Assembly (NCBI GenBank): GCA_003952965.2
Contig: CM025856.1
Location: forward strand, 8,827,439 to 8,891,438
Source of the DNA: Morella rubra
Lineage: Eukaryota; Streptophyta; Magnoliopsida; Fagales; Myricaceae
Direction of reading: 5' to 3'
DNA length: 64,000 nucleotides
In this document: positions 11,833 through 24,005 of the stretch, one piece after another
Layout of the letters: each line of letters begins with the position of its first letter
Position numbering within the stretch: position 1 is the first letter of the stretch
Position numbers and translations under genes: made by a program
Notes under the pieces: generated by a model
Seen by the model: only the letters and a program-made list of their open reading frames with translations
What the model was told of the DNA's origin: nothing
Database searches by the model: none

Positions 11833-14800
11833 ACTGGTTACCTGCACTAAGGTACACTCAGATCTCTTCGGTGAATCAGTTTCATTTCTAGCTCCAGCAG
11901 AGAAAACATTGATACTGCTTTTCAAGTTATTGTTGTTACACCGAAAATTCCAGTTCAAGATCTGATGCATGAGACGTAGTGCAGCATTACAAACTTTAAC
12001 TTCAGGTACTGTAGAGTCCAATTCAATTATCCGCTGTGTGACACTTAAAGCAGCATCTTGAGCCCAACAGTAGAATGTCTGTTATCAAATATTATCAAAA
12101 CACAATGATGAATGTCAGAATGAAAAAAAGGAGAAACATAAGAGGAAGTCCATATACTGAACAGTCTTATGAAGTGAGATCATATTTTTAGAGAAAAGGG
12201 TGAAAATAGAAGCTGAAACAACCTTCAAATAGTCTATCTCCAATGACCTCCGGCATTGCTCATGAAACTCCCTAGGAAGGCCCATGGCACTCGAAGTAGA
12301 AGGAGAAAATTCAGATACCTACGAAGAAAGAATTTATCAGTCCTAAATCTGGTAACATGCCTGAAGAAAAAGAAAAACCAGTCGCAAACTACTTTGCATA
12401 TATGAGGCATCATACCAAAGATTCCAGGAAATTAACTCCAATGTACTGGACATCTACACCATGAATGCCAAGAATAGCCTGGTTTACCTGTAGCTGAATA
12501 AACTATTAGACGTGCTAAGGAAAATATTGAAGGTAAATTGCAAAACCTATCCAACAAAAAACTTCAAGTTCAGATGCTGCATGTTTGTGTTCACTTTTAA
12601 ACTATAACTAAAACCAAATGCGTCATTTGGCCAAAATAGGGAAGATGAAGTAGCGAGGTAATATTCTTCCCCTGTAAAGGTTCTCTTTTGATCCTGACTT
12701 TGGTGACTTGTACACAAGAGAAACTACAAAGCCATTTTATGGGGCTAAGTTGGACATGAAACACCATCTTCAGGATTTCTATTCCCTACACAAACCAATC
12801 GAGAGAATTTGTACTGCACTTTCACCTCCCAAGAACGAAGCTTGTAAGGGTTAACACCTTTCCTTCAGCTAAAAAAAAAAAAAGAAAAATTGTGGCAAGG
12901 AAATATGGATGTGAAAGCAGGAACTGGAGGTCCATGATGGTTATAGAACTCTACAAACGAGCTTTGGAAACTTATAATGAATTGACATCATAAAGGGGGG
13001 GAAATTCAAGGTTGGAGAAGATAAATTTTTTGGAAAAACAAGGGAAGATCTGATAATATTAGATGGAAATGATTTGATGAAGTCATTCCAAGAGCGCAAA
13101 GAAGGCACAATTTTTTAGATGTCTTCAATATATATAGGAACATGATAATGCCTGTGTGTGGACAAGAATTATAATTGCAGGTTCTCTGAGAGTGCATTTG
13201 ATACATAAGCCAGGTGAATAGATGGAGTCTCAAGATAGATCTCATGGACTCTGTGTTACAACTTAGAGTTTCTCCCCTTATTTGAATGGCCATTGAAGAC
13301 ACTTTAAGGATTACACATTGTACGAGTAAATGTTGAGAGGTGCCCGGTTAAGAGATTGGTGAATGGTGAATCATTTTGCCTTCAATGGCAAGTGGCCACA
13401 TAGCTTTGGATAGTTTTCTTGTCACTACTTATTAACATGGGCCATCCAAGGAGTGTCATAGAAGCCTTCAGGCTTCGTAGTCCCACAATGGAAGGAAGAA
13501 TAGATCCACGACTTGAGGGAGCCTCTGCTTCGTCTCCTCTAATGTGTTGAGAGAGAGAGAGAGAGGAACAGTAAGACTTTTGTATTGATGCCTCGGATGA
13601 AAGTTTTTGAGTTTCAACAATTATATTTTCTTTATGTTAGTCTAAAACCAAATAGGTACTCTGTAGGCAATAATAAAAGCAACAAAAGAAAAGCAGTACT
13701 ATTGAAAGGTGAGTTTCCATCTTTCACATGCATAACCTTTTGCATGGACATGGGAGTGGTCGAACAGAAAGATGGAATGGACCTACTAATATGCCCGATG
13801 TCCCTGCTGGAGATATGATCAGAGGCTATTCCTCCCAGGACAAAAGGATCAAAACCTTCCACACTTAACCTGGATTTACAGATTGTACCCTTTTAGTCTG
13901 TTCATAAGGATCAAATACCCACATTAAACCATAAAACTCCGTTACACGGAATCCCAACAAGGCAGACCTCAAATAAATAAATGCATCCCAAAAATCTAAT
14001 ACACATCCAAAGAAGGTTTTCCTTGTGAATTTTTCACAAAATATCTCTAGATCCCAATACGCCTACTGCCAAATAGCTGTGATGCAGGACGCATTGAAAG
14101 AAATAAACATACGTTGTCCATAATAGAGTATAGGCGTCTCGCCCATACCTGTGAAGGATTATTGGCTACTGTTGAAGTCTCATCAACAGTAATAGAATTG
14201 GCATCTCACCAGAAAAGGGGAATTACACCCACAGATAAATGAAACTCAAATTCTTTACTTCATTCAAAAAAGAGTTTACATGTTTATAGAACCAACTTAT
14301 TGGACTCAAATGCAACTCCTCTTGAAATTAAATGAAACAACAAATAGATAAAGATAAGATTCACTAATGGATAAAATCGTAAAATCGTAATTTTGTAACT
14401 AAGCACGACATAAGATAAACATATGTTGGTTCAAAATTCTGGTTGTAATCAAGCTGCCACAAAGCAGAAGCCAAAAAGACACAATATGCGCACCAGCCAC
14501 AAGTTTGCCAATCCAAATACCTGGATTCATTAAGAGTTACCCCCAGTGATGCTCCAACAACAATATTCCTAAATGAGGAGTATGGTATGAATAGATTTGT
14601 ATCGGTAAGGTACTTATATCAGGTAGGGTTTGTATCCTTCTAATCCTAGAATATCAAAGCTCTATTTAGCATCTATTGTATCAGAAATAATCTACAATGT
14701 CCAGTTTCAGTGGGTGGGTATCCTCTACCACTATATTGTGAAGTTTCCATTTTGTTGTCAACGAGTAATTTTAAAGGTAGAAATTTGTTTGGTTTATTTG

Positions 14801-17749
14801 CAGATTTTCGAGAAGCTCTCCTGCTATCACTTCAGGTACATTCCTCAAGGCCTCTTGGAGGCAATCCCAGATGAGAGGGAGGAAAGTACTTTTGATATGT
14901 TTAATTTTCTTCCCCCTACTTTTTCTTCTTTTTACATTATACAGAACCTAAGGTAAGGCAAGAACCATTTTGGCTCCTTATCAACATGTAGCACAAAATA
15001 TTATAAGCGATTAATAGAAATAAAGAATATGTTCAGACGCTGCGAGGATGGACTAAGAAGACCTAAGAATATTTTCAGACTAGATCATTCATGGCACAAA
15101 GGGTGGATTAAAGGTGTTAAATAACAGAGCTTCACTGAAAGGCAATTGCCAGCCAAGAGAAAGTCTACTAGGCACAGGAGCCAAACAAAGAGATTAATGT
15201 ACGAAAAATACATAACAGAAGGTTTTATACTGAATCAAAAACTAAAAGGCTACCTCATTGGTAGGCAGCAAGGGAAGTATTGAAAGTTCTATTATCTTTT
15301 TTTCTTCTCCTAATATCCATAATTAGTTCCCCAAAAAAAACCCAACTAACAAAAAAAAAATCAAAACCAAAATCACAATCTAAATAGAATAAAAAAATCC
15401 TGGCCTATAAAAAGTAGCAAAAAGAAGCATCTATGCAAATTCCAGGTACCATATAGATGCACGTATGTATGCACATTAAATACCTGATGAAGAAGAGCTT
15501 CCTTTTCCAAAGCTGTAAAATCAAGCCTACAATAAAAACATTATGAGTTTCTTTCAAAAAAAGGCTTCCTTTTCATCAGAGACTAAGGTGAAAATCTAAG
15601 CAATCATGAGCTCAATGTTACTCATTACTTAGGGAAAGTAAAACAAATGTCACAAGAGCTGGTAAAATGTTCAAATACGCATTTATATGATGGAAGTGTA
15701 CAAATCATTTCCATCAGACCCTATCCAGACAGCAATATGTCTCAAAAATTCGTTTGCAATCCACATAGAAGGAAGCAACTAGACAGTGATCACACCATTG
15801 TTATCAAAAACACAGAACATAAACAGACCATTACATCCATGTAACACAAGGTAACACCATCTCAGAAAAGATACTGCCGCCGCCAACAAGTTGCAAACAT
15901 GTTCCTCCTAGAAAAAATTAAATCAAAAAAGGGGGCATACACTTATTTTACATGTTTTTTTAGGAGTTACATAAAAAAACATGCACTGCTTACCAGCCCC
16001 TCTTCATCAATTGCGCAGCCACAGAAGAAACCTTTGCCAGAACAAAGCCTTCAGGTGAACTAGCATGTTGCATAACAAAGCAGAGACAAAAACTGCAAGC
16101 AAAATATATTTTTTCATGATAATCAACAAACATGTAGATTTAAGAACTTATATGATAGGACAAGAAATCTCTGCATCAACAAGAAATTTAGCTATGCTAC
16201 TTATTAGAAGACTGACAGAGTAAGAAAGAAATGATGTCGTGGACAGATACTAGTGATCAAAACGCTATGAGGATGATACAAATTACAGAATATAACACAA
16301 TCTAGAGGATGATAAAAATAATAGCATAAAAGACCACCTAATCAAGCTTCTCTTGTCATCAGCTGTAAGGAAACCCCATTCCCTGATAGCAGCATCACGA
16401 ATTGCTGCAGCACCTTGAAATCTTGCATATGGCACCTGAGAATTTTCTGGATAGGCAAAACCATAATCAGCGAGAAAGACAGGTAAGCTAATTTCTTCTC
16501 CACTAATTGTCTTGTTAAATGTTTTGCATGTTGATCGAACCATTGTTGAATAGCATACCCCATGGAATATCTCCTTGCCAATCAATTGATCATAATTAAA
16601 GCAGAACACTGCATTCAGTGAGAACAACCCACCGAAAATGTCCTTGTTTACTTACGAAGAATAAATTGACATGCCGGATATGGCTGAGGAGATTGACATA
16701 GTGACAATAGTGTTGCCTCAGCTGCTGCTGGGTTGATATTAATCTGCAGAAAAGGTAACCAATGTCTATCAGGGAGCGTGTGGTCATACATGTGATTGCA
16801 TCACGTTACTTCATAAATGCATGCATAGACCATAAGAACATGACGTCCTCATATGCACATCATTCATGTGTGCGCATATACAGAGGGGCACTGTAAAAGC
16901 AGCGTAAGTGCTAGAGCTCTTTCAAGCTCCATTCCATAAGTATACATACCAATATAGAGCAAAAAATCAAGTGCATCAAGTTAATACTACTTAATCACCA
17001 GCACATTGGCATGCAGAAAACTTCATATAGCATATAGCCAATGAGCACCCCCCACAAAAAGGCAACCCCTCCCATTTTAAGATGCTGTCGCAGATGTGGC
17101 CGTGGGTGCATACCCACTAGGTGGAAGTGTTATTTACTGACCAAATTACATTTTATAATTAACACTTAAACAAACCAATAGGACAAGTTACATTAGATAT
17201 CCTGGTCTAGCTTGATACGATTCTACGATACTCCAGGGCAGAAAAATGTGTAGATGAAACCAGAGCACTAAAACTGAGCTACAAACGTTAATTACTATTG
17301 GAAGATAACAGTTTAAATAGCTGAAAATGACTTGACGCTCTTTGTACGGGCAATTAAATCGCATCAGCGATAAGATGAATACTAATGCTGTTAGGCAGAT
17401 AAGATTAATACTCGTTCATTTTTTCTATCTTTTTTCTCATCCATCCCTTACTTAATCCAAATCCCATGTCCATGCTGCCATATACAGCTCAAATATACTT
17501 GAAAGTCACTTGCAGTTATTGTCTCTCTTTTTTTTCTGTACTTCGCGTTCTTTTCTTTCCCTTCATTTACTTTCGTTTCGTTTCCTGAGTAGCCAAACAG
17601 ACGGAGAACACGTGTGAGAGAAACAGACTGGAGAGGACCTGAATAGAAGTGCAGGCGAGCTCGATGGCTTGCATGGTGGCCTGAAGCTGGGCCAAATCAA
17701 CAGAACCGGGCCCCGGCCCCAGGACGCCTCTCTCTGAAAACCCTTGCAT
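3517..17749 (-). CDS. XPO4: Exportin-4, N-terminal half (15 exons)
   Basis: Nuclear export receptor of the importin-beta family; RanGTP-dependent, carrying cargo (eIF5A and SMAD3 in animals) through nuclear pores. Exons on the minus strand: 17749-17639, 16743-16656, 16446-16338, 16092-15994, 15526-15484, 12487-12416, 12318-12223, 12078-11842, 11622-11439, 4940-4829, 4732-4646, 4506-4368, 4091-3995, 3884-3822 and 3626-3517. Each is bounded by AG and GT, and all phases join into 549 open codons from the ATG at 17749. Conserved blocks include FQGAAAIRDAAIREWGFLTA (exon 3), VSSVAAQLMKRGW (exons 4-5), YWLDCPIAVSARKLIVQLCS (exon 9), WIDPPDAVSK (exon 10), MLDGCRALMSIANVTTPFVF (exon 11) and DERLSSYALIARAAIDATIP (exon 15), all as I recall them from Arabidopsis At3g04490. 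Plant XPO4 is about 1,100 residues, so about half is present. Intron 9 is 6.5 kb and hosts an LTR element; intron 5 is 3 kb. No break is seen in the exons. Confidence 0.9.
4941..7367. other. XPO4 intron 9, left part
   Basis: Non-coding for XPO4. Short frames occur around 5200-5400 and 6214-6692, but I recognise no protein or repeat ends in them. The inserted LTR element begins at 7368. Confidence 0.5.
7368..7983 (+). repeat. Left LTR of the gag-only element
   Basis: A 616-bp terminal repeat with TGTTGA and TCAACA ends, aligned with 10232-10856 along its whole length. Shared landmarks are ATAGTTTTATAATTTCGAAT, the AGCTCTTGGAAGACTTGGGC block, and AGAAGATTTTATCC. Confidence 0.8.
8370..9275 (+). 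repeat. Tandem duplication, 457-bp unit, inside the element
   Basis: Unit 1 (8370-8826) and unit 2 (8827-9275) look identical by eye, from the GACAGTTGCCAAGG start to GTACAGTGCAAGGGA. The segment encodes a charged, coiled-coil-like part of the gag remains. Perfect identity contrasts with the strongly diverged LTRs of the same element, so this duplication is far younger than the insertion. Confidence 0.85.
10232..10856 (+). repeat. Right LTR of the gag-only element
   Basis: A 625-bp partner of 7368-7983, also with TGTTGA and TCAACA ends. XPO4 intron sequence resumes at 10857 and runs to exon 9 at 11439, with nothing else recognised. Confidence 0.8.
11806..11833. repeat. (GA)n microsatellite
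   Basis: A run of about 14 AG/GA units in XPO4 intron 8, 8 bp from the exon 8 donor. On the minus transcript it is a (CT)n tract just downstream of the donor. A shorter GA run lies at 13547-13564. Confidence 0.9.
12488..15483. other. XPO4 intron 5
   Basis: A 3-kb intron between exons 5 and 6. It contains a short GA run near 13550 and scattered short frames, none with a recognisable product. I see no transposon ends here. Confidence 0.6.
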
Positions 17750-17986
17750 TCTAACCCAAACGATTCTGTATGCAGAGAGAACACGAATTCCAGATTGAAT
17801 CCCAACAAAAACGCAAAGAAGAAGAAGAAAAGGAAAAAGAAATCGAGAGCAGTGTCTTAGTTCTTATTGGTATGGAAGTAATTAGATATACCGAGCCTTT
17901 CTTCTCTTTTGGGGAGCTCTGTAGATACGGAGAAGGAGAAATTTGATTATAGTTGAGAGGAGGAGAGAAGTAGGTGAAGCATAGCA

Positions 17987-17998
17987 AGGATTTATATC
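17987..17998 (-). promoter_or_regulatory. Putative TATA box of XPO4
   Basis: The minus strand reads GATATAAATC about 240 bp upstream of the XPO4 ATG and is followed by a CT-rich leader (complement of the GAGAGGAGGAGAGAAG tract), as in many plant promoters. The same motif is present in the second cassette near 20990-21001. This is inferred from position and composition only. Confidence 0.4.
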
Positions 17999-18293
17999 GG
18001 AATTGGGATGGTTATTTGTGCTTTCTCAGGAGACGAGGTGGTTTTTTTTTTTTTTTAATCACGAAGGTGGTCTATTTACCTTGCCAGAGCTTTCTGTAAT
18101 CTTTTTTTTTAAATCGGTTTTTTTAAGCTAGTAATGGATTCTTTGATACAAAAGAGATGGATAAAAAAAAACAACCCAAAATAGCATTGCCAATTTGCCA
18201 GAAACAAAAAAAGAAAAAGGTTGTAGGAAAAAATTGAACTCCCAGCATGAGAAAGGCGCTGATGGGAGAATTTCTCCCGGTGCAGAACATATA

Positions 18294-18514
18294 TTTGGTG
18301 TTCGGAGATGAAAATTTTCATCCTCTAAAATTTCTACTCTCATTAAAAAATTATAAAATAATTCTCTCTTTATCAATTTTTTTTTTTATTATAATATTTA
18401 TTAATCTTCTCTCTCTTCACTTTTTTTCAATCTCATAAAATATCTTTACTTTTTCACAAACCCCAAAATCTTCAAAATTTCTAACCCCTAAAATTTATAC
18501 TCTCGAACACCCAA
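18294..18514. mobile_element. MITE upstream of XPO4, copy in unit 1
   Basis: A short AT-rich element with imperfect inverted ends: TTGGTGTTCG on the left and CGAACACCCAA on the right, followed inward by AAAATTTT/AAAATTT tracts. It lies about 550 bp upstream of the XPO4 ATG, and the same element sits in the same place in the second cassette, so it was there before the duplication. No clear target duplication is visible, so the superfamily is unassigned. Confidence 0.5.
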
Positions 18515-18705
18515 TGGTAGGGTTGAACACTATTGGGCCAAAACCATCAGGCCAATCCAAATTGGCTCAAAATCAAATAGGTCAATCAGTTTTGGGCCAG
18601 TCCGATTCAGGATCGACCAAAAAATGTATAGAATCGAGCCAAGGGTATATAGGAAATTTCAATGATTTTTTTTTATTAAGTGGGTCCAACCCCCCAACCC
18701 AAATT

Positions 18706-19517
18706 GTTTCATCATTCAGATAGCTGAATGTAGGTGGATATTGGCTTAGATATTGGACAAGATAATCATATAGAAAATCAAAATCTGAAATGAGCTACAC
18801 TGGTTCTATTTTACATGACAGAAAACCGTAGAGTTAAGTAAATCTAGGGACTACGAGACCGTACCATTTGACAACATGCTTTATCGGAATGCATGCATGT
18901 ATATTTACTTGCAGAAGGAAACATCTTTAGACAAATCCCCATAAGATTACATGACGATTTGACCCTCAAATAACGTGCACAAGAGCAGAACAAAATATTC
19001 AAGAGGGGGAAAAGCAATTTAAAAACTTATCATGAATATTTTGCTCTGAAATTATTCACCACTACTTCTTGATCAGAAAGAAATGGCATGCCATTTCTTC
19101 ATCCACTAATGAGCATTTGAAATGCAAGATTACAGAAAAAAGATAATTTAAACTCTTATGATTTAAGTGATTATTCTTTAAATAAAAGGCATAATTCCTA
19201 TCTAAGATATGATAAGTCCATATCATTTACATCCATGTAACACAAGGTAGAAAAGATACAACAAGTTGCAAACATGTTCCTCCTAGAAAAAATTAAATCA
19301 TACACTTATTTTACCATGCACTGCTTACCAGCCCCTCTTCATCAATTGCTTTGTTCCTAGCATGTTGCATAACAATGCAAGCAAAATGATAGCTCTGCAA
19401 ACACTGCTACTCCAGAGTAATGATGTCCAGATTCATATCAAGGAGCATAATAATTTCAAGCTTACTATTCACCTTTGAAATAGGCAAGAATTTAGGCAGC
19501 GAGAAAGACAGGTAAAG
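18706..19517. repeat. Shredded tract across the XPO4 duplication junction
   Basis: These 812 bp correspond to about 2.0 kb of parent sequence: first 21722-23067, then 15830-16516. They align as short, nearly exact patches in the original order, separated by small to medium losses. Examples are GCATGTATATTTACTTGCA (18893 vs the ATGTATATTTACTTGCA near 22480), AGATAATTTAAACTCTTA (19141 vs 22966), TTCTTTAAATAAAAGGCAT, and CAAGTTGCAAACATGTTCC (19261 vs 15887). Exon 4 survives here only as scraps near 19330-19370, and exon 3 is gone. About 1.2 kb is missing. Confidence 0.75.
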
Positions 19518-19656
19518 AAATGTTTTGCATGTTGATCGAACCATTGTTGAATAGCATACCCCATGGAATATCTCCTTGCCAATCAATTGATCATAATTAA
19601 AGCAGAACACTGCATTCAGTGAGAACAACCCACCGAAAATGTCCTTGTTTACTTAC

Positions 19657-20751
19657 GAAGAATAAATTGACATGCCGGATATGGCTGAGGAGATTGACAT
19701 AGTGACAATAGTGTTGCCTCAGCTGCTGCTGGGTTGATATTAATCTGCAGAAAAGGTAACCAATGTCTATCAGGGAGCGTGTGGTCATACATGTGATTGC
19801 ATCACGTTACTTCATAAATGCATGCATAGACCATAAGAACATGACGTCCTCATATGCACATCATTCATGTGTGCGCATATACAGAGGGGCACTGTAAAAG
19901 CAGCGTAAGTGCTAGAGCTCTTTCAAGCTCCATTCCATAAGTATACATACCAATATAGAGCAAAAAATCAAGTGCATCAAGTTAATACTACTTAATCACC
20001 AGCACATTGGCATGCAGAAAACTTCATATAGCATATAGCCAATGAGCACCCCCCACAAAAAGGCAACCCCTCCCATTTTAAGATGCTGTCGCAGATGTGG
20101 CCGTGGGTGCATACCCACTAGGTGGAAGTGTTATTTACTGACCAAATTACATTTTATAATTAACACTTAAACAAACCAATAGGACAAGTTACATTAGATA
20201 TCCTGGTCTAGCTTGATACGATTCTACGATACTCCAGGGCAGAAAAATGTGTAGATGAAACCAGAGCACTAAAACTGAGCTACAAACGTTAATTACTATT
20301 GGAAGATAACAGTTTAAATAGCTGAAAATGACTTGACAGCTCTTTGTACGGGCAATTAAATCGCATCAGCGATAAGATGAATACTAATGCTGTTAGGCAG
20401 ATAAGATTAATACTCGTTCATTTTTTCTATCTTTTTTCTCATCCATCCCTTACTTAATCCAAATCCCATGTCCATGCTGCCATATACAGCTCAAATATAC
20501 TTGAAAGTCACTTGCAGTTATTGTCTCTCTTTTTTTTCTGTACTTCGCGTTCTTTTCTTTCCCTTCATTTACTTTCGTTTCGTTTCCTGAGTAGCCAAAC
20601 AGACGGAGAACACGTGTGAGAGAAACAGACTGGAGAGGACCTGAATAGAAGTGCAGGCGAGCTCGATGGCTTGCATGGTGGCCTGAAGCTGGGCCAAATC
20701 AACAGAACCGGGCCCCGGCCCCAGGACGCCTCTCTCTGAAAACCCTTGCAT
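19657..20751 (-). other. Second copy of XPO4 exons 1 and 2
   Basis: Exon 1 (20751-20641) and exon 2 (19744-19657) are duplicated with the ATG, coding sequence and splice sites unchanged. Exon 3 has no intact counterpart downstream within this unit. If the locus is real, a transcript starting here could splice the exon 2 donor to the exon 3 acceptor at 16447 and give the same protein from a second promoter. It may instead be non-functional, or a false copy made at contig ends. Confidence 0.7.
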
Positions 20752-21305
20752 TCTAACCCAAACGATTCTGTATGCAGAGAGAACACGAATTCCAGATTGA
20801 ATCCCAACAAAAACGCAAAGAAGAAGAAGAAAAGGAAAAAGAAATCGAGAGCAGTGTCTTAGTTCTTATTGGTATGGAAGTAATTAGATATACCGAGCCT
20901 TTCTTCTCTTTTGGGGAGCTCTGTAGATACGGAGAAGGAGAAATTTGATTATAGTTGAGAGGAGGAGAGAAGTAGGTGAAGCATAGCAAGGATTTATATC
21001 GGAATTGGGATGGTTATTTGTGCTTTCTCAGGAGAAGAAGGTGGTTTTTTTTTTTTTTTTTTAATCACGAAGGTGGTCTATTTACCTTGCCAGAGCTTTC
21101 TGTAATCTTTTTTTTTTTTTTAAATCGGTTTTTTTAAGCTAGTAATGGATTCTTTGATACAAAAGAGATGGATAAAAAAAAACAACCCAAAATAGCATTG
21201 CCAATTTGCCAGAAACAAAAAAAGAAAAAGGTTGTAGGAAAAAATTGAACTCCCAGCATGAGAAAGGCGCTGATGGGAGAATTTCTCCCGGTGCAGAACA
21301 TATAT

Positions 21306-21529
21306 TTGGTGTTCGGGGATGAAAATTTTCATCCCTAAAATTTCTACTCTCATTAAAAAATTATAAAATAATCTCTCTCTTTATCAATTTTTTATTTTTA
21401 TTATAATATTATTTAAATCTTCTCTCTCTTCACTTTTTTATCAAATCTCATAAAATATCTTTACTTTTTCACAAACCCCAAAATCTTCAAAATTTCTAAC
21501 CCCTAAAATTTATACTCTCGAACACCCAA
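21306..21529. mobile_element. MITE upstream of XPO4, copy in unit 2
   Basis: Counterpart of 18294-18514 with the same TTGGTGTTCG and CGAACACCCAA ends. Just beyond it both units carry TAGGGTTGAACAC, which resembles a hAT-type end, followed by TTGGGCC-rich sequence. Confidence 0.5.
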
Positions 21530-22569
21530 TGGTAGGGTTGAACACTATTGGGCCAAAACCAATCAGGCCAATCCAAATTGGCTCAAAATCAACTAGGTCA
21601 ATCAGTTTTGGGCCAGTCCGATTCGGGATCGACCCAAAAATGTATAGAATCGAGCCAAGGGTATATAGGAAATTTCAATGATTTTTTTTTATTAAGTGGG
21701 TCCAACCCCCCAACCCAAATTCCCCTATTTCCCTCTGACGCCTCATTCATCATTCCCCTTTCTTTCCTCTTTCTTCTCAAATTGAAACCCTAGCCGCAGT
21801 CCCCTATCTCCATCAACGTCTCTCTCTCAGTCTCTCTCACGCCCCTTCTCTCAATCTTTCTCTCTATCTCATGCAGCAATAGGTAAATTTCCTCTCTCTC
21901 TCTCTCGTTATTCACAATTTTTCCTTTGATATTGGCTCGTTTGAAATCTATAACTTAGATATTGCAAAGAAATTTGCAAATATTTCTTTTGATATTGGCT
22001 CTTTTTTGCTCATTTGATATTTACATATTTTTGCTTCTTTTTGGCAGAGTTCTTTGCAAATCTGCTCATTTGAAATCTGAAAACCAACCGAACCAGGTCA
22101 ACTCTCGAACCTAGCCTACCCGACTGGTTCTCTCAACCGGCGGTTTGGCGGGCAGTTGGGAATTTAGTATAACTAAACCAGTCACTTTGACCCATGGTTT
22201 TGGCTCAAAACCGAACCGACTGATCGGTTTTTAGCCTTAACATATAGTACATGTTGATCTAGTTTTAAAAAATTTATGTAAATCTCTGTACTTTAAAAAA
22301 AAAAAAACAATAAAAAAATGGTGCTGTTATGTTAAGACTACGAGACTGTAGGACGTTATATGAATTAAAATAAATTATTTACATTTGAATTATGCTGTCA
22401 ACATAACTCATTACTTTTGCTTTATTGTTTTAGATAAAATTCGGAATATTTCCTTATGCATGTTGTGTTATTGGTATACATGTATATTTACTTGCATATT
22501 ACAATTTTACCCTTTATAAAATTACAACTATTGAGTCTCTTGGGTTTAAAAATTCAGGAAACATCACAT

Positions 22570-22904
22570 TTAGGCCTTATATTTGTGGATGAAAATCAAA
22601 TTGGACCCCATAATTCTTAATTTGTTTGATTACATCCTTTACTTTTTTAAAAAGATTAATCTTCACCCTTCTTTTGATTTGACCCTTGAATCAAACAAAA
22701 AGTAACGTGGATCAATAGAAAATGTCCTTCCAAGAAATAATTAAAAAAATCAAATATAAATATAAAAACGAAATATAATTTATGTTTTTTATTTATAAAA
22801 AATTATATTTTATCTATTTCTTATTTTAGTCTTATAAATATTTCAATCACTTTTCGTGTGGTTTAACAAACTCATTTGATTTTTACTCATAGACATAAGG
22901 CTGA
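22570..22904. mobile_element. Probable MITE with about 35-bp inverted ends
   Basis: The left end reads TTAGGCCTTATATTTGTGGA and continues GATGAAAATCAAATTGG. The complement of the right end reads TCAGCCTTATGTCTATGAG and continues TAAAAATCAAATGAG. The ends match at about three positions in four. No target duplication is clear. The interior is AT-rich and non-coding. Confidence 0.4.
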
Positions 22905-23614
22905 CCATGATATTTTCCTAAAAATTTATGCCTTGAGATTTGAAATGCAAGATTTACTCAGAAAAAGATAATTTAAACTCTTAGTCTCAAATTTAAGTGA
23001 TTATTCTTTAAATAAAAGGCATAAATTATGATAAACTAACAAGCAATATGATCTCCTTCCATATCATTGAAACATTATGATAGAACATCCCCTGAATCTT
23101 CCTCTGTCCTACCCAATACATGAAGCTGTTGCAAAACTGCTACTCATTATCCTTCATTCAAGCAAATTTTGTCAATGTTCAACTTGGCAGCCCCCTTAAT
23201 TGAGCAAAATTTAGAGAAAAGAAAAAGAAAAATAAAGATTTAAAAACAGCTCCTAATTTTAGCTGAAAATATAATGGGTACTTGAGTTTTCAAAATCTTT
23301 AAATAAGTCCATAGATTTTACTCCTTCAAAAATAAAAACGTCCCCATTAATTGAACAACTACATGACATTCCGTGTTTGCCATGCAAGCATATGCTAGGT
23401 GTCAAAAATAAAATTTTTAAATAAAAAAACTTTACTTTCAAAACTCAGACTATTACTCAAATGTTATTTATTAGTCTTAAACTACAAATTTTATCACATT
23501 CAATATTCAAACTATTAAAAGGCATTAATGGCTGCTCTCTAAAAATATCCAACGGTTAAAAGGTGTAAAAAGTAGGTTACGTTGTATCAGTGATTGGATC
23601 CTATGACAAGACAA

Positions 23615-24005
23615 ATTTTAATAATTTGAAGGCTTAATATGACAACCTTCATAGTTTAAGGGCTCAAAATGATATTTCATCTATATATGTTTTTCCTTTG
23701 AATTTACAAGTTAAAAAAAAAAAACCAACAAAACACTAAAAACTTTAAATTTAAGGCTCACATTTTTTTTTTTTTACGTTGATGGAAGGGAATTCTGCTA
23801 CCCATCTCACAATTAATAGTTTGAAAACTTAATGTGATGGGTTTGATAGTTTAAAGGTTTTAAAATGATATTTGATCAATCGCTCGCGTAAAAATTGATA
23901 TTTTACCTTCAACTACAAAAGTGTTAAAAAATAAAAACTAACAGAACATTAAAATTTTAATTTCACAATTTTTTGACTTGGATGGAGGGAATTCCCCCTC
24001 CCCTC
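23615..24005. repeat. Diverged tandem repeat, about 190-bp unit
   Basis: Two units share the order: a CTTAATRTGA element, then AAAATGATATTT, then ACTAAMARAACA, then GATGGARGGGAATTC. The second unit runs from about 23813. Divergence is high, so this is an old duplication. Confidence 0.4.

Larger units (their letters stand above)
15830..19226. repeat. Tandem duplication unit 1 (XPO4 5' region)
   Basis: Contains XPO4 exons 1-4, the upstream region and a MITE. Its 16517-18705 part is a near-identical arm to 19518-21721. Beyond 18705 it continues as a shredded version of 21722-23067, with order kept and many pieces missing. It ends near 19227, where a CATATCATT sequence (unit end) meets TACATCCATG (unit start). 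The original unit would be about 4.2 kb. Confidence 0.8.
19227..23067. repeat. Tandem duplication unit 2 (XPO4 5' region)
   Basis: Second unit of the duplication. Its start (19227-19517) is the shredded equivalent of 15830-16516. From 19518 to 21721 it is nearly identical to unit 1, with small homopolymer and single-base differences. The rest, to about 23067, is the intact version of what is shredded at the end of unit 1. Confidence 0.8.
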
